A stretch of 64,000 nucleotides of DNA from CAYVQF01 sp964454015 (lineage in GTDB: Bacteria; Myxococcota_A; Bradymonadia; UBA4248). Location of the stretch: NCBI GenBank assembly GCA_964454015.1, contig CAYVQF010000005.1, positions 118,599 through 182,598 of the forward strand, written 5' to 3'. Within the stretch, counting starts at the first letter, position 1; every line of letters starts with the position of its first letter. The notes below the pieces were generated by a model that made no database searches, had not been told where the DNA came from, and saw only the letters and a list, made by a program, of their open reading frames with translations. The position numbers and the translations under genes were made by a program. Below are positions 15,473 to 25,020 of the stretch, piece after piece.

Positions 15473-17626
15473 ATGGATATGGCGATTGGCTTTGCGAGGT
15501 CTTGGCTTGGGGTGGTGCTGGTGCTGGCGCTGATGCTGGGTTGCAGTGAGCGCAAGAGCGGTGAGGAGAAGCGTGCTGAAGCGGTTCCACCGCCAGCGGT
15601 GGAGCCACAGGTGGAGGCGCCGGTGATCGATGAGAGTGCGAGCGCTGCGATGCCAGGAGACGATGATCTCGGCTGGCAGGATGCGCTGCGCTTTGTCCAC
15701 ACGGCGTGCGCCTATTTCGTGTTGGAAGCGGCTTATGGGCCGGCGACGGAAGCGTTGGCTGCCGAGCGCGTCGTGTTGGCGAGAGCCATGGGGGTCAGTG
15801 ATGCCGAGGCGGGCTTTGGGAGTCGCCTGGTGGCGGCGGTTCGCAAGGAGTTGGCGCCCTATAGCCAGGGAGCTTTGGGGACGAGCGTAGCGAAGTTGGA
15901 CACGGCGTTGCGCGGCGTCATTGGGGAGTTGACTTTGGCGGAGCTGGGGCGCGCGTTGCGAGAACTACGCCCCACCCAGGCGCCTTTTGCGCAGGCCGGG
16001 GCGATGCTGGAATTGGCCCATGGGTTGCGGGCTCTGTCGGCGGGCAGTGGCGCCAACGGATCACCCGCCTTCGGTGTGGCCCACGCCGTGGTGTGTCCCG
16101 ATGCTCCTTGGCACGGCCAAGAGTCGGTTTTCGTGAGCTTGGCGACGGGCCAGTTGGCGCCGGATCATGCGGTGAGCTCGGTTCTGCAAGAGTGTTATGG
16201 CTACTGTGCCGGCGTGGAGGGTGCGGAGACCTTGGCCGAGATCGCTGTGGCCTTGGGGAGTTGCCGGCGCGTGCCCTTCCAAGCGGCTCAAGGGCTCGGC
16301 CGAGAGCTGGAGACGCCTCAGGGATTGCTCGGAGCGTTGGCAGTGAGTGAGACCTTGGACGCGCATCGGCGGGTCAAGGAGGGGACGACGGCGGTGGATG
16401 CCAATCTTTTGGCCAAGGTCCATCAGAACGTCGACGCTTTCCTGCAAGCCTTGGTGCTGGTTTTCGACTGGCCCACGGAAGAGCTCGGGAGCTATCCCTA
16501 CTTGGCGACGGCGCAGAAAACCACATCATACTTACTGACCTTGGGCTACGATGGCAGTCAATTTGGGGTTTGGCCCCACAAGATCGTGCGAGATGGACGC
16601 CTGGTGGACGCGCCGCGGCACGGAAAACTGGAAGGGGTCATGGCTCAGGTAGAGTTAGGCGTGCCCACTTCTTTGCGTCGGATTTTGCGCCCCGAGTTGG
16701 CCTCAGAGGTGGCCATCGTGATTTCTCCGAAGGCTGGTGTGTCTTTGCTGCGTGAGGCCCTTCGGGCGACGCGCTCCATTGGCATCGATGAGCGGGTGCT
16801 GGCCGTGCGCGGAGAGGGTGGTCGGCGGGCGTGGCTGGGGATCGCGTCGAATCCCGCGGCGGTGGCCGATGTGCTGCTCCAAGAGAGCCCCGGGTGGGTG
16901 ACCCTGTGGTGGGAACCCAATGGCGTGAGCGTCAGCAAGATTGGCAGCCTCCCTGAGCAGGATGATGAGTGGCCGGGCCAAGTTTGGCGCGTGCCGGCGC
17001 CAGAGGGCTTGCTCTCGGCCTTGCCCAGGGTTCACGATGCCTTGGGCCCAGTGGGGACGATGCGGCTCATCATCGACCCTGCCGACGAGACCACCATCGC
17101 CGAGCTTTTGGCGGCGTTGCACGTGCTGGATTATCCGCGTCGTCTCGGTATCTCCAACGGGGCGGATCTGGTCAAAGCCGAGACCGTCGTGGGGACGAAG
17201 AACCCGGAACGTCGCATCGAGAGCGTGGTGTTGACGGAACAACGCGCGCGGCAAGCGCCGGGCCTGCCGGAGATGCGGCGCGCGGGGGTAGGTTTTTCTG
17301 CGCATGAGATCGTGGTCACGGGACCCTTCACGGCGGAACAGGTGGCGACGGAGCTCAAGCCCCTCATGGGCCCGCTGGCGCTTTGCTACGACAGGGAGGC
17401 CGCGGACAAGCCCGGTTTGAGTGGCGTGGTCACGGTTCAGCTCGCGGTGGAGCCCAGCGGCAAGGTGTCTACGGTATCGGTGCTCGCCAACACGACAGAG
17501 AGCGCGCTGATCCAAGCGTGTGTGGAAGACGGGCTGTCGCTGCAGTCTTTCAAAGTCGCCCCAGGCAATGCCGAGCTGGCGGTGGTGAAGGTGCCGATCT
17601 ACTTCGAGCCCCCCTTGGCGCCCTGA
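15473..17626 (+). CDS. Lipoprotein with AgmX/PglI-type C-terminal domain
   Basis: A 717-aa protein with a type II signal (LALMLGCSERK, Cys ~24). The large middle (~60-600) is a helical and beta region that I do not recognise. The last ~100 residues carry the AgmX/PglI C-terminal pattern: ALCYDREA, then LSGVVTVQLAVEPSGKVSTV, then ALIQACVEDGLSLQSF. AgmX and PglI are Myxococcus adventurous-gliding proteins. The domain is TonB-like and common in envelope proteins of that phylum, so a motility role is not implied. It is followed by a TldD-like protease gene 57 bp downstream. Confidence 0.75.
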   Translation: MDMAIGFARSWLGVVLVLALMLGCSERKSGEEKRAEAVPPPAVEPQVEAPVIDESASAAMPGDDDLGWQDALRFVHTACAYFVLEAAYGPATEALAAERVVLARAMGVSDAEAGFGSRLVAAVRKELAPYSQGALGTSVAKLDTALRGVIGELTLAELGRALRELRPTQAPFAQAGAMLELAHGLRALSAGSGANGSPAFGVAHAVVCPDAPWHGQESVFVSLATGQLAPDHAVSSVLQECYGYCAGVEGAETLAEIAVALGSCRRVPFQAAQGLGRELETPQGLLGALAVSETLDAHRRVKEGTTAVDANLLAKVHQNVDAFLQALVLVFDWPTEELGSYPYLATAQKTTSYLLTLGYDGSQFGVWPHKIVRDGRLVDAPRHGKLEGVMAQVELGVPTSLRRILRPELASEVAIVISPKAGVSLLREALRATRSIGIDERVLAVRGEGGRRAWLGIASNPAAVADVLLQESPGWVTLWWEPNGVSVSKIGSLPEQDDEWPGQVWRVPAPEGLLSALPRVHDALGPVGTMRLIIDPADETTIAELLAALHVLDYPRRLGISNGADLVKAETVVGTKNPERRIESVVLTEQRARQAPGLPEMRRAGVGFSAHEIVVTGPFTAEQVATELKPLMGPLALCYDREAADKPGLSGVVTVQLAVEPSGKVSTVSVLANTTESALIQACVEDGLSLQSFKVAPGNAELAVVKVPIYFEPPLAP

Positions 17627-17683
17627 AGGGCAGTGCGCGGTGTGGCCCCAGCGGTGGTGGTGGCCTCTGCCTGAAGGCGTTGG

Positions 17684-19036
17684 ATGGATACGGCGAGCCT
17701 CATGGATCTGGTGAAGGCGCTCCGCGACGATGGCGCGACGCGTGTCGATGCGTGGTGGACCCGTTACGAAGGGATCGACATGGAGCGGCAGGGCGCAGAG
17801 GTGCACAGCGTCGATGTGGTCGGGCTGGGCTGTGGTCTGCGGGTAGCGGTTGAACAGGCCCAAGTCAGCGTGTGTCTGGGCCCCATGGCGTGGTCGTCCA
17901 TGTTGGCGGCGGGACGGGCCGCGTTGGAGTCTGCGCGCTTGGCGTCGGTGGTCGGGACCTGGCCAGGCGCTGACTTGGGCGCAAGGGACGCCGTGAGCGA
18001 TGGCTTGTGCTGGGAAGCAGCGGTGGTGACGCGGGCGCAGGCCCTGGATGCGGCCCAGCGCTTGGCGGCGTTGGAGGCGCTGGATGCGACGCTACGGATG
18101 ACCCAGGCGCAGCGACGCGCTGTGCGCGTGGTGGCCCGCGATGTGGTGCAGGAAGGGGTGAGCAGCGCGGGAGATCGATGGCGCTTGGCGTGGACGGATT
18201 TCAGCGTCGAGGCGTGGGTGGTCCTCGCCATCAATGGTGCATTGGCGCGTTTGGAGGCTCCGCGTTTCTTCGAAAAGGGTGGGTGGGAGGCGCTGGAACG
18301 CGCCGGATGGCAGCTCGAATCGTGGGCGCGGTCTCTGACCTTGGCCGAGCGCGCCGGGGCAAGCCCGACCGAATCGGGGCCCGTGGTTTTGGCGCCAGAG
18401 GTGGTGGCCGTGTTGGCCCACGAGAGTTTGGTGCACGGGATCTACCCCAGCGGCGCATCGCTGGGGTGGGAGGGGACGCGGGTCGCTTCGGGGCAGATCA
18501 ATGTGGATCTCGACACCAGCGGTTGGGGGGCGGCAGGGGCTGGCTGTGATCACCGCGGCGTGGCTGGGGGGATCATGCCCCTGATCGTTGCTGGCTACGT
18601 ACGCGAGGCGACCGAGGAGGATGCGCTGGGCTGGGGACGGAGCGACGACTTGGACCACGACCTTTTTCAGCGGATGCCCGATGTGTGCGTCCACGCCGGT
18701 GGGGCGAGCTGGCGGGATTTGTTGGCGCGGGCGGAAGGGGGGCTGTATTTGCTGGGACCGCGATCTTGGTGGGTGAGCGAGGACCGGCGGCAAATGCATC
18801 TGGGGTGTGAGCTGGCGTTGCGCATCCGCGATGGCGCCTTGGCTGAGGCGTACCGTTTTCCTGCCTTGGTGGGCGATCCCCTGGGGTGGTGGCGGGCTTG
18901 CCATGGGGTGGGCCACGCGGAGCTGGTGGAGAGCATTGCCCTGCCGTGTGCTCTCGCGCTCGGCCCGGCGCAGTTGTGTTCACACCGGGTGCCGCCGCTG
19001 TTGCTCAGTGAGGCGACGGTCCATGGCGCTGGATGA
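17684..19036 (+). CDS. TldD/PmbA-family putative metallopeptidase
   Basis: A 450-aa protein of typical TldD/PmbA length. The zinc motif HExxxH is present as LAHESLVHGI (~residues 246-255), although the usual glycine of HExxGH is replaced by Leu-Val. The protein has no signal peptide. TldD and PmbA normally act as a heterodimer that trims peptides, and no partner is in the window. GAAGG lies 6 nt before the ATG. The N-terminal strand runs (VDAWWTRYEGIDMERQGAEV) fit the family's first domain. The divergent sequence makes the substrate uncertain. Confidence 0.7.
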   Translation: MDTASLMDLVKALRDDGATRVDAWWTRYEGIDMERQGAEVHSVDVVGLGCGLRVAVEQAQVSVCLGPMAWSSMLAAGRAALESARLASVVGTWPGADLGARDAVSDGLCWEAAVVTRAQALDAAQRLAALEALDATLRMTQAQRRAVRVVARDVVQEGVSSAGDRWRLAWTDFSVEAWVVLAINGALARLEAPRFFEKGGWEALERAGWQLESWARSLTLAERAGASPTESGPVVLAPEVVAVLAHESLVHGIYPSGASLGWEGTRVASGQINVDLDTSGWGAAGAGCDHRGVAGGIMPLIVAGYVREATEEDALGWGRSDDLDHDLFQRMPDVCVHAGGASWRDLLARAEGGLYLLGPRSWWVSEDRRQMHLGCELALRIRDGALAEAYRFPALVGDPLGWWRACHGVGHAELVESIALPCALALGPAQLCSHRVPPLLLSEATVHGAG

Positions 19037-19089
19037 GTGAGCGGGGCGCTGGGCGCTGGGGGAGAGCGATCGCTGGAGACGGGATTTGA

Positions 19090-19117
19090 TTGACAGGGTG
19101 GTCGCTTCGACTACAAA
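19090..19117 (+). promoter_or_regulatory. Promoter of the ATP-grasp gene
   Basis: TTGACA (19090-19095), 16-nt spacer, TACAAA (19112-19117), in an otherwise GC-rich 209-base gap. It leaves a leader of ~120 nt. Confidence 0.45.
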
Positions 19118-19245
19118 GATGAGGGTTGCGTGATGGGTGGTCCAGCCGCTCTGGGGTCGTGTGGCTGGCCCGCTGAGCATAGGTGACTGTGGGTCGCTTG
19201 GTGTGACGCACGGATTGTTTTCTCTTTCCATTGGCGAGTTTGTTC

Positions 19246-20436
19246 ATGAAGATTTTGCTGATCTCTCCCCATTACCCGCAGCGGCTCTATTTTTTTGCCA
19301 AGGCCTTGAAGGAACGCGGTTTTTTTGTCGTTGGCATGGGCGACACGCCGTGGGCACAGCTCAACGACGATCTCAAGTGGGCTTTGAGTGATTACATTCA
19401 GATCGATCTGAGCTGCTATCACACCTGTGGCGTGATCGACACTGTGCGCTATGCGCCGCTGCACCAGACGGTCGCCTACCTCATTGGCAAGCACGGCCGC
19501 TTCGATTACATCGAGTCGTTGAACGAGTACTGGTTGCCTTTGGAGGCGCAGTTGCGGCTGGACTTCAACGTCCCGGGCCCCAAGCCGGTGGACATGGAGC
19601 ACATGACGCGCAAGTCTTTGATGAAGCAGCACTTCGTTGCGGCGGGGGCCAAGGTGGCGCGGGGCGAGATTTTGCGCGATCGCGCCCATTTACTGGCTTT
19701 TGCTGCCGAGGTGGGTGACTTCATCGTCAAGCCCGATGTCGGGGTTGGGGCGAGTGACACGCGGCGGATCCGCAGCAAAGAGGCGGCGGAGCGCTTTTGG
19801 GAGACGCGGGATCCCAATGTCTGCTATTTCCTCGAAGCCTTCGTCCCCGAGGAGGGGCGTGAGCTGATCAGCTTCGACGGGATCGCCGATGGGACGGGTG
19901 AGGTGATCTTCTACTGCGTCCATAGCTATTGCTCGGGCATCATGGAGGTGGTGGAGGGTAACCCGCTGACCTATTTCAACTACCTCAACGCCGAGCTACC
20001 CGAGGCGTTGGTCGCGCTGGGCAAGCGCACGGTCGAGGCCTTTGGGCTGCGCAAGCGCTTTTTCCATATCGAGTATTTCCGCATTGGCGAGACCTATTGG
20101 GGGCTAGAGATCAACGCGCGACCGCCTGGGGTCTTGACGCTGGATCTGATGAACCACGCCAAGGGTTTGAATGTGTGGGATCTCTATGCGCGGATGCTGA
20201 CGGGTGAGAAGGTGAAGGTGGACTTTGCCCGTGATTGGACTTGCGCTTACAACGGCCGCCTCAACCGCTTGCCATACCACCACTCACACGAGGAGATCAT
20301 GGCGCGTTACCCCGAGAACATTGGGCACGCGATGCCCATGGATTCGGTGGTGATGGGTGATTTCGCCTATGTGGTGGTGGCGCCGGATCACGAAACACGG
20401 CATGAGGTGATGGATTTCATCAACGCGCGCGCCTAG
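19246..20436 (+). CDS. ATP-grasp carboxylate-amine ligase-like enzyme
   Basis: A 396-aa protein starting at the ATG at 19246 (MKILLISPHYPQRLYFFAKA, a pre-ATP-grasp Rossmann strand). An upstream TTG would add five residues. The ATP-grasp core follows: IVKPDVGVGASDTRRI (ATP-binding loop), YFLEAFVPEEGRELISFDG, and the magnesium site FHIEYFRIGETYWGLEINARPPG. ATP-grasp enzymes join a carboxylate to an amine or thiol through an acyl-phosphate. The substrate cannot be told. It is probably monocistronic with its own promoter and is convergent with pyk. Confidence 0.83.
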   Translation: MKILLISPHYPQRLYFFAKALKERGFFVVGMGDTPWAQLNDDLKWALSDYIQIDLSCYHTCGVIDTVRYAPLHQTVAYLIGKHGRFDYIESLNEYWLPLEAQLRLDFNVPGPKPVDMEHMTRKSLMKQHFVAAGAKVARGEILRDRAHLLAFAAEVGDFIVKPDVGVGASDTRRIRSKEAAERFWETRDPNVCYFLEAFVPEEGRELISFDGIADGTGEVIFYCVHSYCSGIMEVVEGNPLTYFNYLNAELPEALVALGKRTVEAFGLRKRFFHIEYFRIGETYWGLEINARPPGVLTLDLMNHAKGLNVWDLYARMLTGEKVKVDFARDWTCAYNGRLNRLPYHHSHEEIMARYPENIGHAMPMDSVVMGDFAYVVVAPDHETRHEVMDFINARA

Positions 20437-20472
20437 GGGGAGGTGGATCCGGCTGGTGCTGCGCGTGGGGGC

Positions 20473-21957
20473 TCAAGCCAAGAGGATGCGCAGTGAGGGG
20501 GTGAGGTCCGCTTCGCCTTGGGCCCGGGCGACGACCAAAACGAAATGCCTGTCGTCGCCTTCGGGGAGCATTTTGAGCTGACGGGTGAGCTGGGCGACGC
20601 AGGTGTCGATTTCGGCCGCTTCCTCTGGTCGCACCCAGCGGGGGGTGACGCCCCAGTAGAGGTTGAGTTGCGCGCAGACGCGCTCGTGGGCGCTGAAGGC
20701 GAGGATGGGAGCCGCTGGTCGCTCGGCGGAGATCATGCGGGCGGTGAAGCCGGTGTCGGCGCGGACGGCGATGGCGCGCACCGAGAGCTCCCGGGAGAGC
20801 TGGGCCGTGGCGCGGGCCAGGGCTTCGTTGAGTTGGAGATCGATGCCATCTTGGGCCGTGGCGGGGTTGGCGTGCTTGACCAGATGTTCGAAGAGGTCTG
20901 TGTGCCACTGGTGTCCTTCGACCAGGCGGAGGACGCGGTTCATGGTGGCGACGGCCTCGACGGGGTAGCTGCCCACGGCCGTTTCGCCGGACAACATGAC
21001 GGCGTCGCTGCCGGCCATGGCGGCCCAGGCGACGTCGGTGACCTCGGCGCGGGTCGGGGAGGGGCTCTCGATCATCGATTCCAGCATTTGTGTGGCGACG
21101 ATGACAGGGCGGTTGGCCTCGATGGCCATGCGGACGAGCTCCTGTTGGATGAGGGGGACCTCTTCGGCGGCCATCTCGACCCCGAGGTCGCCTCGGGCGA
21201 CCATGATGCCGTCGCTGGCGGCGAGGATGGCCCCGATCTGTTCGAGGGCTTCGGGTTTCTCGATTTTGGCGATGATGGGGATGTGGTGACCGAGGCCGGT
21301 CAAGAGGGTGCGGAGTTGGTGGAGGTCGTCAGCGGTGCGGACGAAGGAGAGGGCCATGAAGTCGACGCCGAGTTTGGCGGCGAAGGCGGCATCTTCGCGG
21401 TCTTTTTCGGTCAGGGCTGGGGTCGAGATGTCGACGCCTGGGAGGTTCATGCCCTTGCGATCGGAGAGGCTGCCGCCGGTGATGACCGTGCAGGTGATTT
21501 CCGTGTCTTCGATGGCTTCGACGCGGAGCTCGCGGGTCCCGTCGGCGAGGAGGATGCGATCCCCGGGCTTGACGTCGCGGGCGAGGGCTGGGTACTCCGA
21601 GGGGACGAGGCCGGGCTCGCCTGGTACGGGGCGCACGGTAACGATGATCTTTTCGCCGTTGTTGAGGAAGATAGGCCCACCCGGGAAGCGGCCGACGCGA
21701 ATCTTCGGTCCACAGAGATCGGCGAGGACGGCGACGGGGCGAGCCGCGCGGGCGACGGCCTCGCGGATCAAGCGGAAGGTCTCGGCGTGGGTGTCGTGGG
21801 TGCCGTGGGAGAAATTGATGCGGAAGACATCGACGCCGGCTTGGATGAGGGCGTCCAGGGTCGCCGGCTTGGTCGAAGTGGGGCCGAGGGTGGCGACGAT
21901 TTTGGTACGGCGATGGACCAAGTTGCGGCGTTGGATGGTGAGCTGAAGGTTGTCCAT
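20473..21957 (-). CDS. pyk: Pyruvate kinase
   Basis: A 494-aa protein with the ATG at 21955-21957 and GAGG 5 nt upstream; a longer frame would add a 38-residue Pro/Ser tail without family features. It converts phosphoenolpyruvate and ADP to pyruvate and ATP. Motifs: RRTKIVATLGPTS, DVFRINFSHG, LADLCGPKIRVGRF, the signature IIAKIEKPEAL, then GIMVARGDLGVEM and the C-terminal allosteric domain. Residues match the usual 470-500 range. Confidence 0.95.
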   Translation of the reverse strand: MDNLQLTIQRRNLVHRRTKIVATLGPTSTKPATLDALIQAGVDVFRINFSHGTHDTHAETFRLIREAVARAARPVAVLADLCGPKIRVGRFPGGPIFLNNGEKIIVTVRPVPGEPGLVPSEYPALARDVKPGDRILLADGTRELRVEAIEDTEITCTVITGGSLSDRKGMNLPGVDISTPALTEKDREDAAFAAKLGVDFMALSFVRTADDLHQLRTLLTGLGHHIPIIAKIEKPEALEQIGAILAASDGIMVARGDLGVEMAAEEVPLIQQELVRMAIEANRPVIVATQMLESMIESPSPTRAEVTDVAWAAMAGSDAVMLSGETAVGSYPVEAVATMNRVLRLVEGHQWHTDLFEHLVKHANPATAQDGIDLQLNEALARATAQLSRELSVRAIAVRADTGFTARMISAERPAAPILAFSAHERVCAQLNLYWGVTPRWVRPEEAAEIDTCVAQLTRQLKMLPEGDDRHFVLVVARAQGEADLTPSLRILLA

Positions 21958-22022
21958 GGAGACCTCGGATGGTGAAGGTGGTCGATGCTGGCTGCCCGTT
22001 GCGGTGGGCGCTGGGCTTGGGA

Positions 22023-22412
22023 TCAGGCTGCAGGCAAGGGTTTGAGGAGCTGCCAGGCGAGCTCGGCGCACTTGGGTCCCACGCCTTTGACTTGGAGGAG
22101 GAGTTCTTGGCTCTCCTGGCGCGCGTTGGCGGCGATGTGCAAGGGGAGCGCGTCGAGCTGTCCGTCATTCAAAGCGCGCATCAGCGCGGCGACGCGTTCG
22201 GCGATGATGTAGGTGATGCCGCCGCGGTCGTAACCGGCGGCCTTGAGGCGCTGACCGATGTCTTGGGGGGTGCGCTGGGCCATGGTAGGTGGATCGCACA
22301 GCGCGTTGGCTTGGAGCGCCTCGCGGAGCGACCAGGCCCGGTCGAGGCTGTAGTTGTAGGTGGCGAGGATGGCGACGAGGAGGGCGCATCGTTGGTCTTG
22401 GTCGAGAGCCAT
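22023..22412 (-). CDS. Small helix-hairpin-helix protein
   Basis: A 129-aa protein from the ATG at 22410-22412; the longer frame adds a Pro/Arg stretch. The start is MALDQDQRCALLVAILATYN. Near the end LLLQVKGVGPKCAELAWQLL matches the HhH motif (LxxxxGVGxKxA) of HhH-GPD DNA glycosylases. The protein stops right after it, so the catalytic Asp that follows in those enzymes is missing. It may be a DNA-binding relic or a small structural protein. Function unknown. Confidence 0.6.
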   Translation of the reverse strand: MALDQDQRCALLVAILATYNYSLDRAWSLREALQANALCDPPTMAQRTPQDIGQRLKAAGYDRGGITYIIAERVAALMRALNDGQLDALPLHIAANARQESQELLLQVKGVGPKCAELAWQLLKPLPAA

Positions 22413-22564
22413 GGCTATCCCTAGGGGTGAGGGTGAGGCGGCGCGGCGGGCCGGCCAGATGGCGCGAGCGCCGGGTGCAGTGGCTCCCACTTGTAGACCA
22501 TTTGCGAGGCGTGATAAAGCAGCGGCGCGGGCAAAAGGCGCGCTCCGTCGTGGCGCGCGACAGG

Positions 22565-24484
22565 CTAAGGGCCCTCGGCGTCCTGACGCAGGGCGTCGAG
22601 AAGCTGCCAGCGCGCGTAGAGCGCCTCGACGCGGCTTTCGGCCTGCTCCAGATCCTGCGCCAGGGTGCGCAACAATGACGGGTCGCTCTGGTAGACCGCC
22701 GGGTCGGAGAGGCGCGCGGTGATGGCGTCGCGTTGTGCTTCGGCGGCTTCGATTTCGCCCTCGATGCCGGCGAGCTCTAGGCGTTCCTTGTAGGTCAGGC
22801 GTCGGGGCCCTTCTTGGGAAGCCACGGGCGCAGGGGGCGTGCGCTTGGGAGGGGGCGTGTTCTGTTTGCTGGCGGCTTGCGCCGTCTCGACGCAGTCGCG
22901 GTAGAAATCGTAGTCGCCGTCGTAGCGGATGAGCTCATCCTGCTCGAAGGCCAGGACGGCGTTGCAGACCCTGTTGATGAAATAGCGGTCGTGGGTGACC
23001 AGGAGGAGGGTGCCGCTGAAGTCGATGAGTGCGTTTTCGAGGACCTGGAGGGAGAGGATGTCGAGGTCGTTGGTCGGCTCGTCGAGGATCAAGAGGTTGG
23101 CGTTGGTGCACATCAGCTTGGCCAAGAGGAGGCGACAGGTTTCGCCGCCCGAGAGGGAGCGGACTTTTTTGTTTTGATCCTGGTAGGAGAAGAGAAAGCG
23201 CTGGAGAAAGCCGCGTTTGTGGTGGCTTTGCTCGCCGACTTGGACGCGGTCGTTGGGATCGAGGGCCTCATAGACCGTGGCGTCAGGATCGAGTCCGCTG
23301 CGGTCCTGGGAGAGGTAGGCCAGGTGCGAATTCTTGCCGAGGCGAATGGCGCCGGCGTCGGCGCTCTCTTCTTGGACCAGGAGGCGGATGAGGGTGCTCT
23401 TGCCGCAGCCGTTGGGGCCGACGAGGGCGACCTTGTCTTCCTTGCGCAGGTTGAGGCTGACGCCGCGCAGCACCTGCTGGTCCTGGTAGCGCTTGTGTAG
23501 GCCAGTGGCCTCGAGGACGATGCCGCCCAGGCGATCGTTGGTATGGAATTGGAGTTCGAGGTTCTGTTGTGCTTTGGTCGGTGCCTCTTCCATGAGGGCG
23601 TGAGCGCGCTTGACGCGGAACTGGGCCTTGGTGGTGCGCGCCTTGGGGCCTCGGCGCAGCCAGGCCAGCTCGCGTTCGAGGGTCTTGGCGTGGCGCTCTG
23701 CTTGTTGTTCCCGTTGCTGGAGCAGCTCGATCTTGCGCGCCATGAAGCTGGCGTAGTTTCCGGGGTAGGAGAGCAAGGCCTCGGGCTCGAGCTCGACGAT
23801 GCGGGTGACGACCCGATCGAGGAAGTAGCGGTCGTGGGTGACCATGAGGATGGCGCCTGGCCAGTTGCGGAGGAAGTCTTCGAACCACTCGATGGTGTCG
23901 GTGTCGAGGTGGTTGGTCGGCTCATCGAGGAGGAGGAGGTCAGGGCGCATGAGGAGGACGCGCGCCAGGGCGACGCGGCGTTGTTGGCCGCCCGAGAGGG
24001 TCGCGACGGGTGCGTGGAGGTTGCTGCGATCGATGCTCAGGCGGTCGAGCATGGCGTCGACGCCGTGCTGCCAATTCCAGCCGCCGAGGCGCTCGATTTC
24101 CGTGGCAGCGTTGCTTTGATCGCGGAGCAACTTGCCGTGGTCGGCGTCGGGCAGGCTCAAGGCTTCACTGCATCGATGGTAGGCTTCGTGGGCGGCGTGC
24201 AGCTCGGCGAGGGCGCTGGCGACGACGTCCTGCGGGGTGGCGCCGATGGCGAAGGTAGGGTTCTGGCAGAGGTAGGCGACGCGGCAATGGCGTCTGAACT
24301 CCATGGTGCCGTGGTCGGGCTCGATGTCTCCGGCGAGGATGCCAAAGAGGGTGGACTTTCCCGAGCCGTTGGGGCCAATGAGGCCGACCCGTTCGCCGTC
24401 GTCGATGGCGAGCTCGATGGACGAAAAGAGTTGATGCGGTCCGTAGGCTTTGGCGAGTTCACGGGCGCTGAGCAAGATGGTCAT
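22565..24484 (-). CDS. ABC-F ATPase, Uup-like
   Basis: A 639-aa soluble protein with two ABC domains. Domain 1 has Walker A GPNGSGKST, signature LSGGQQRRVALARVL and Walker B LLLLDEPTNHLD. Domain 2 has GPNGCGKST, LSGGETCRLLLAKL and LLILDEPTNDLD. A charged P-site linker lies between (EREQQAERHAKTLERELAWLRRG), and a coiled-coil tail follows (~565-639, ELAGIEGEIEAAEAQRDAIT), as in Uup. There are no membrane domains. ABC-F proteins act on stalled or special ribosomes, and some confer antibiotic resistance; Uup is not a resistance member. The deaminase gene lies just upstream on the same strand. Confidence 0.9.
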   Translation of the reverse strand: MTILLSARELAKAYGPHQLFSSIELAIDDGERVGLIGPNGSGKSTLFGILAGDIEPDHGTMEFRRHCRVAYLCQNPTFAIGATPQDVVASALAELHAAHEAYHRCSEALSLPDADHGKLLRDQSNAATEIERLGGWNWQHGVDAMLDRLSIDRSNLHAPVATLSGGQQRRVALARVLLMRPDLLLLDEPTNHLDTDTIEWFEDFLRNWPGAILMVTHDRYFLDRVVTRIVELEPEALLSYPGNYASFMARKIELLQQREQQAERHAKTLERELAWLRRGPKARTTKAQFRVKRAHALMEEAPTKAQQNLELQFHTNDRLGGIVLEATGLHKRYQDQQVLRGVSLNLRKEDKVALVGPNGCGKSTLIRLLVQEESADAGAIRLGKNSHLAYLSQDRSGLDPDATVYEALDPNDRVQVGEQSHHKRGFLQRFLFSYQDQNKKVRSLSGGETCRLLLAKLMCTNANLLILDEPTNDLDILSLQVLENALIDFSGTLLLVTHDRYFINRVCNAVLAFEQDELIRYDGDYDFYRDCVETAQAASKQNTPPPKRTPPAPVASQEGPRRLTYKERLELAGIEGEIEAAEAQRDAITARLSDPAVYQSDPSLLRTLAQDLEQAESRVEALYARWQLLDALRQDAEGP

Positions 24485-24507
24485 AGAGGGTGGGCCTTGG
24501 GCGGCGC

Positions 24508-24990
24508 TTAGACTTTGCCGCAGGGCAGCTCGGGGAAGCGTTTGGCAACGCGTTCATAGAGGGGATCACAGAGGTCGGGTGCGCCCGGTCCAAGCCACTC
24601 GGGTTTGCCGCCGCTGGCGTAGTAGCCCGGGAGGTGGGCCAGGGTGATGGACGAGCCACCGGCCTTGTCATAGGCGCCAAAGACCACGCGCCCGATGCCG
24701 TGCAAGACGATGGTGCCCATGCACATGACGCAAGGTTCGAGGGTGGTGTAGACGGTCATGGCTTTGGCCTGCGGCCAGAGCTCGACGGGTACTCGGCGAA
24801 TGGTGTCGATCTCGGCGTGCAGTCCAGGGTTATAGATGGGTTTGACGATGCGGTTGTGGCCAGCCGCGATGACTTCACCCGCGAGGGTGATGACGGCGCC
24901 GATGGGGAGGTTGCCCTCAGCCTCGGCCTCCAAGGCCTGTTCGACTGCGAGCTGCAAGAAGTGCAGGTCTTCAGGGGTAGGTTGATACAT
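24508..24990 (-). CDS. Nucleoside/nucleobase deaminase (CMP/dCMP deaminase fold)
   Basis: A 160-aa protein with the zinc deaminase motifs HAEIDTIR and TLEPCVMCMGTIV (PCxxC), plus a DPLYERVAKRF C-terminus. It is a cytidine-deaminase-fold enzyme, close in length to guanine deaminase or tRNA adenosine deaminase (TadA). TadA usually has NAR-type residues near HAE and a distinct loop, so guanine deaminase or a related nucleoside deaminase is the more cautious call. GAGGA precedes the ATG. Confidence 0.8.
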   Translation of the reverse strand: MYQPTPEDLHFLQLAVEQALEAEAEGNLPIGAVITLAGEVIAAGHNRIVKPIYNPGLHAEIDTIRRVPVELWPQAKAMTVYTTLEPCVMCMGTIVLHGIGRVVFGAYDKAGGSSITLAHLPGYYASGGKPEWLGPGAPDLCDPLYERVAKRFPELPCGKV

Positions 24991-25020
24991 GGCGGGTCCT
25001 CGCGAGAAATGGATGAGGGG

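Noticed and set aside
20518..21975. 485-codon plus-strand open frame across pyk
   Set aside because: Fully antisense to pyruvate kinase; low-complexity Gly/Asp composition.
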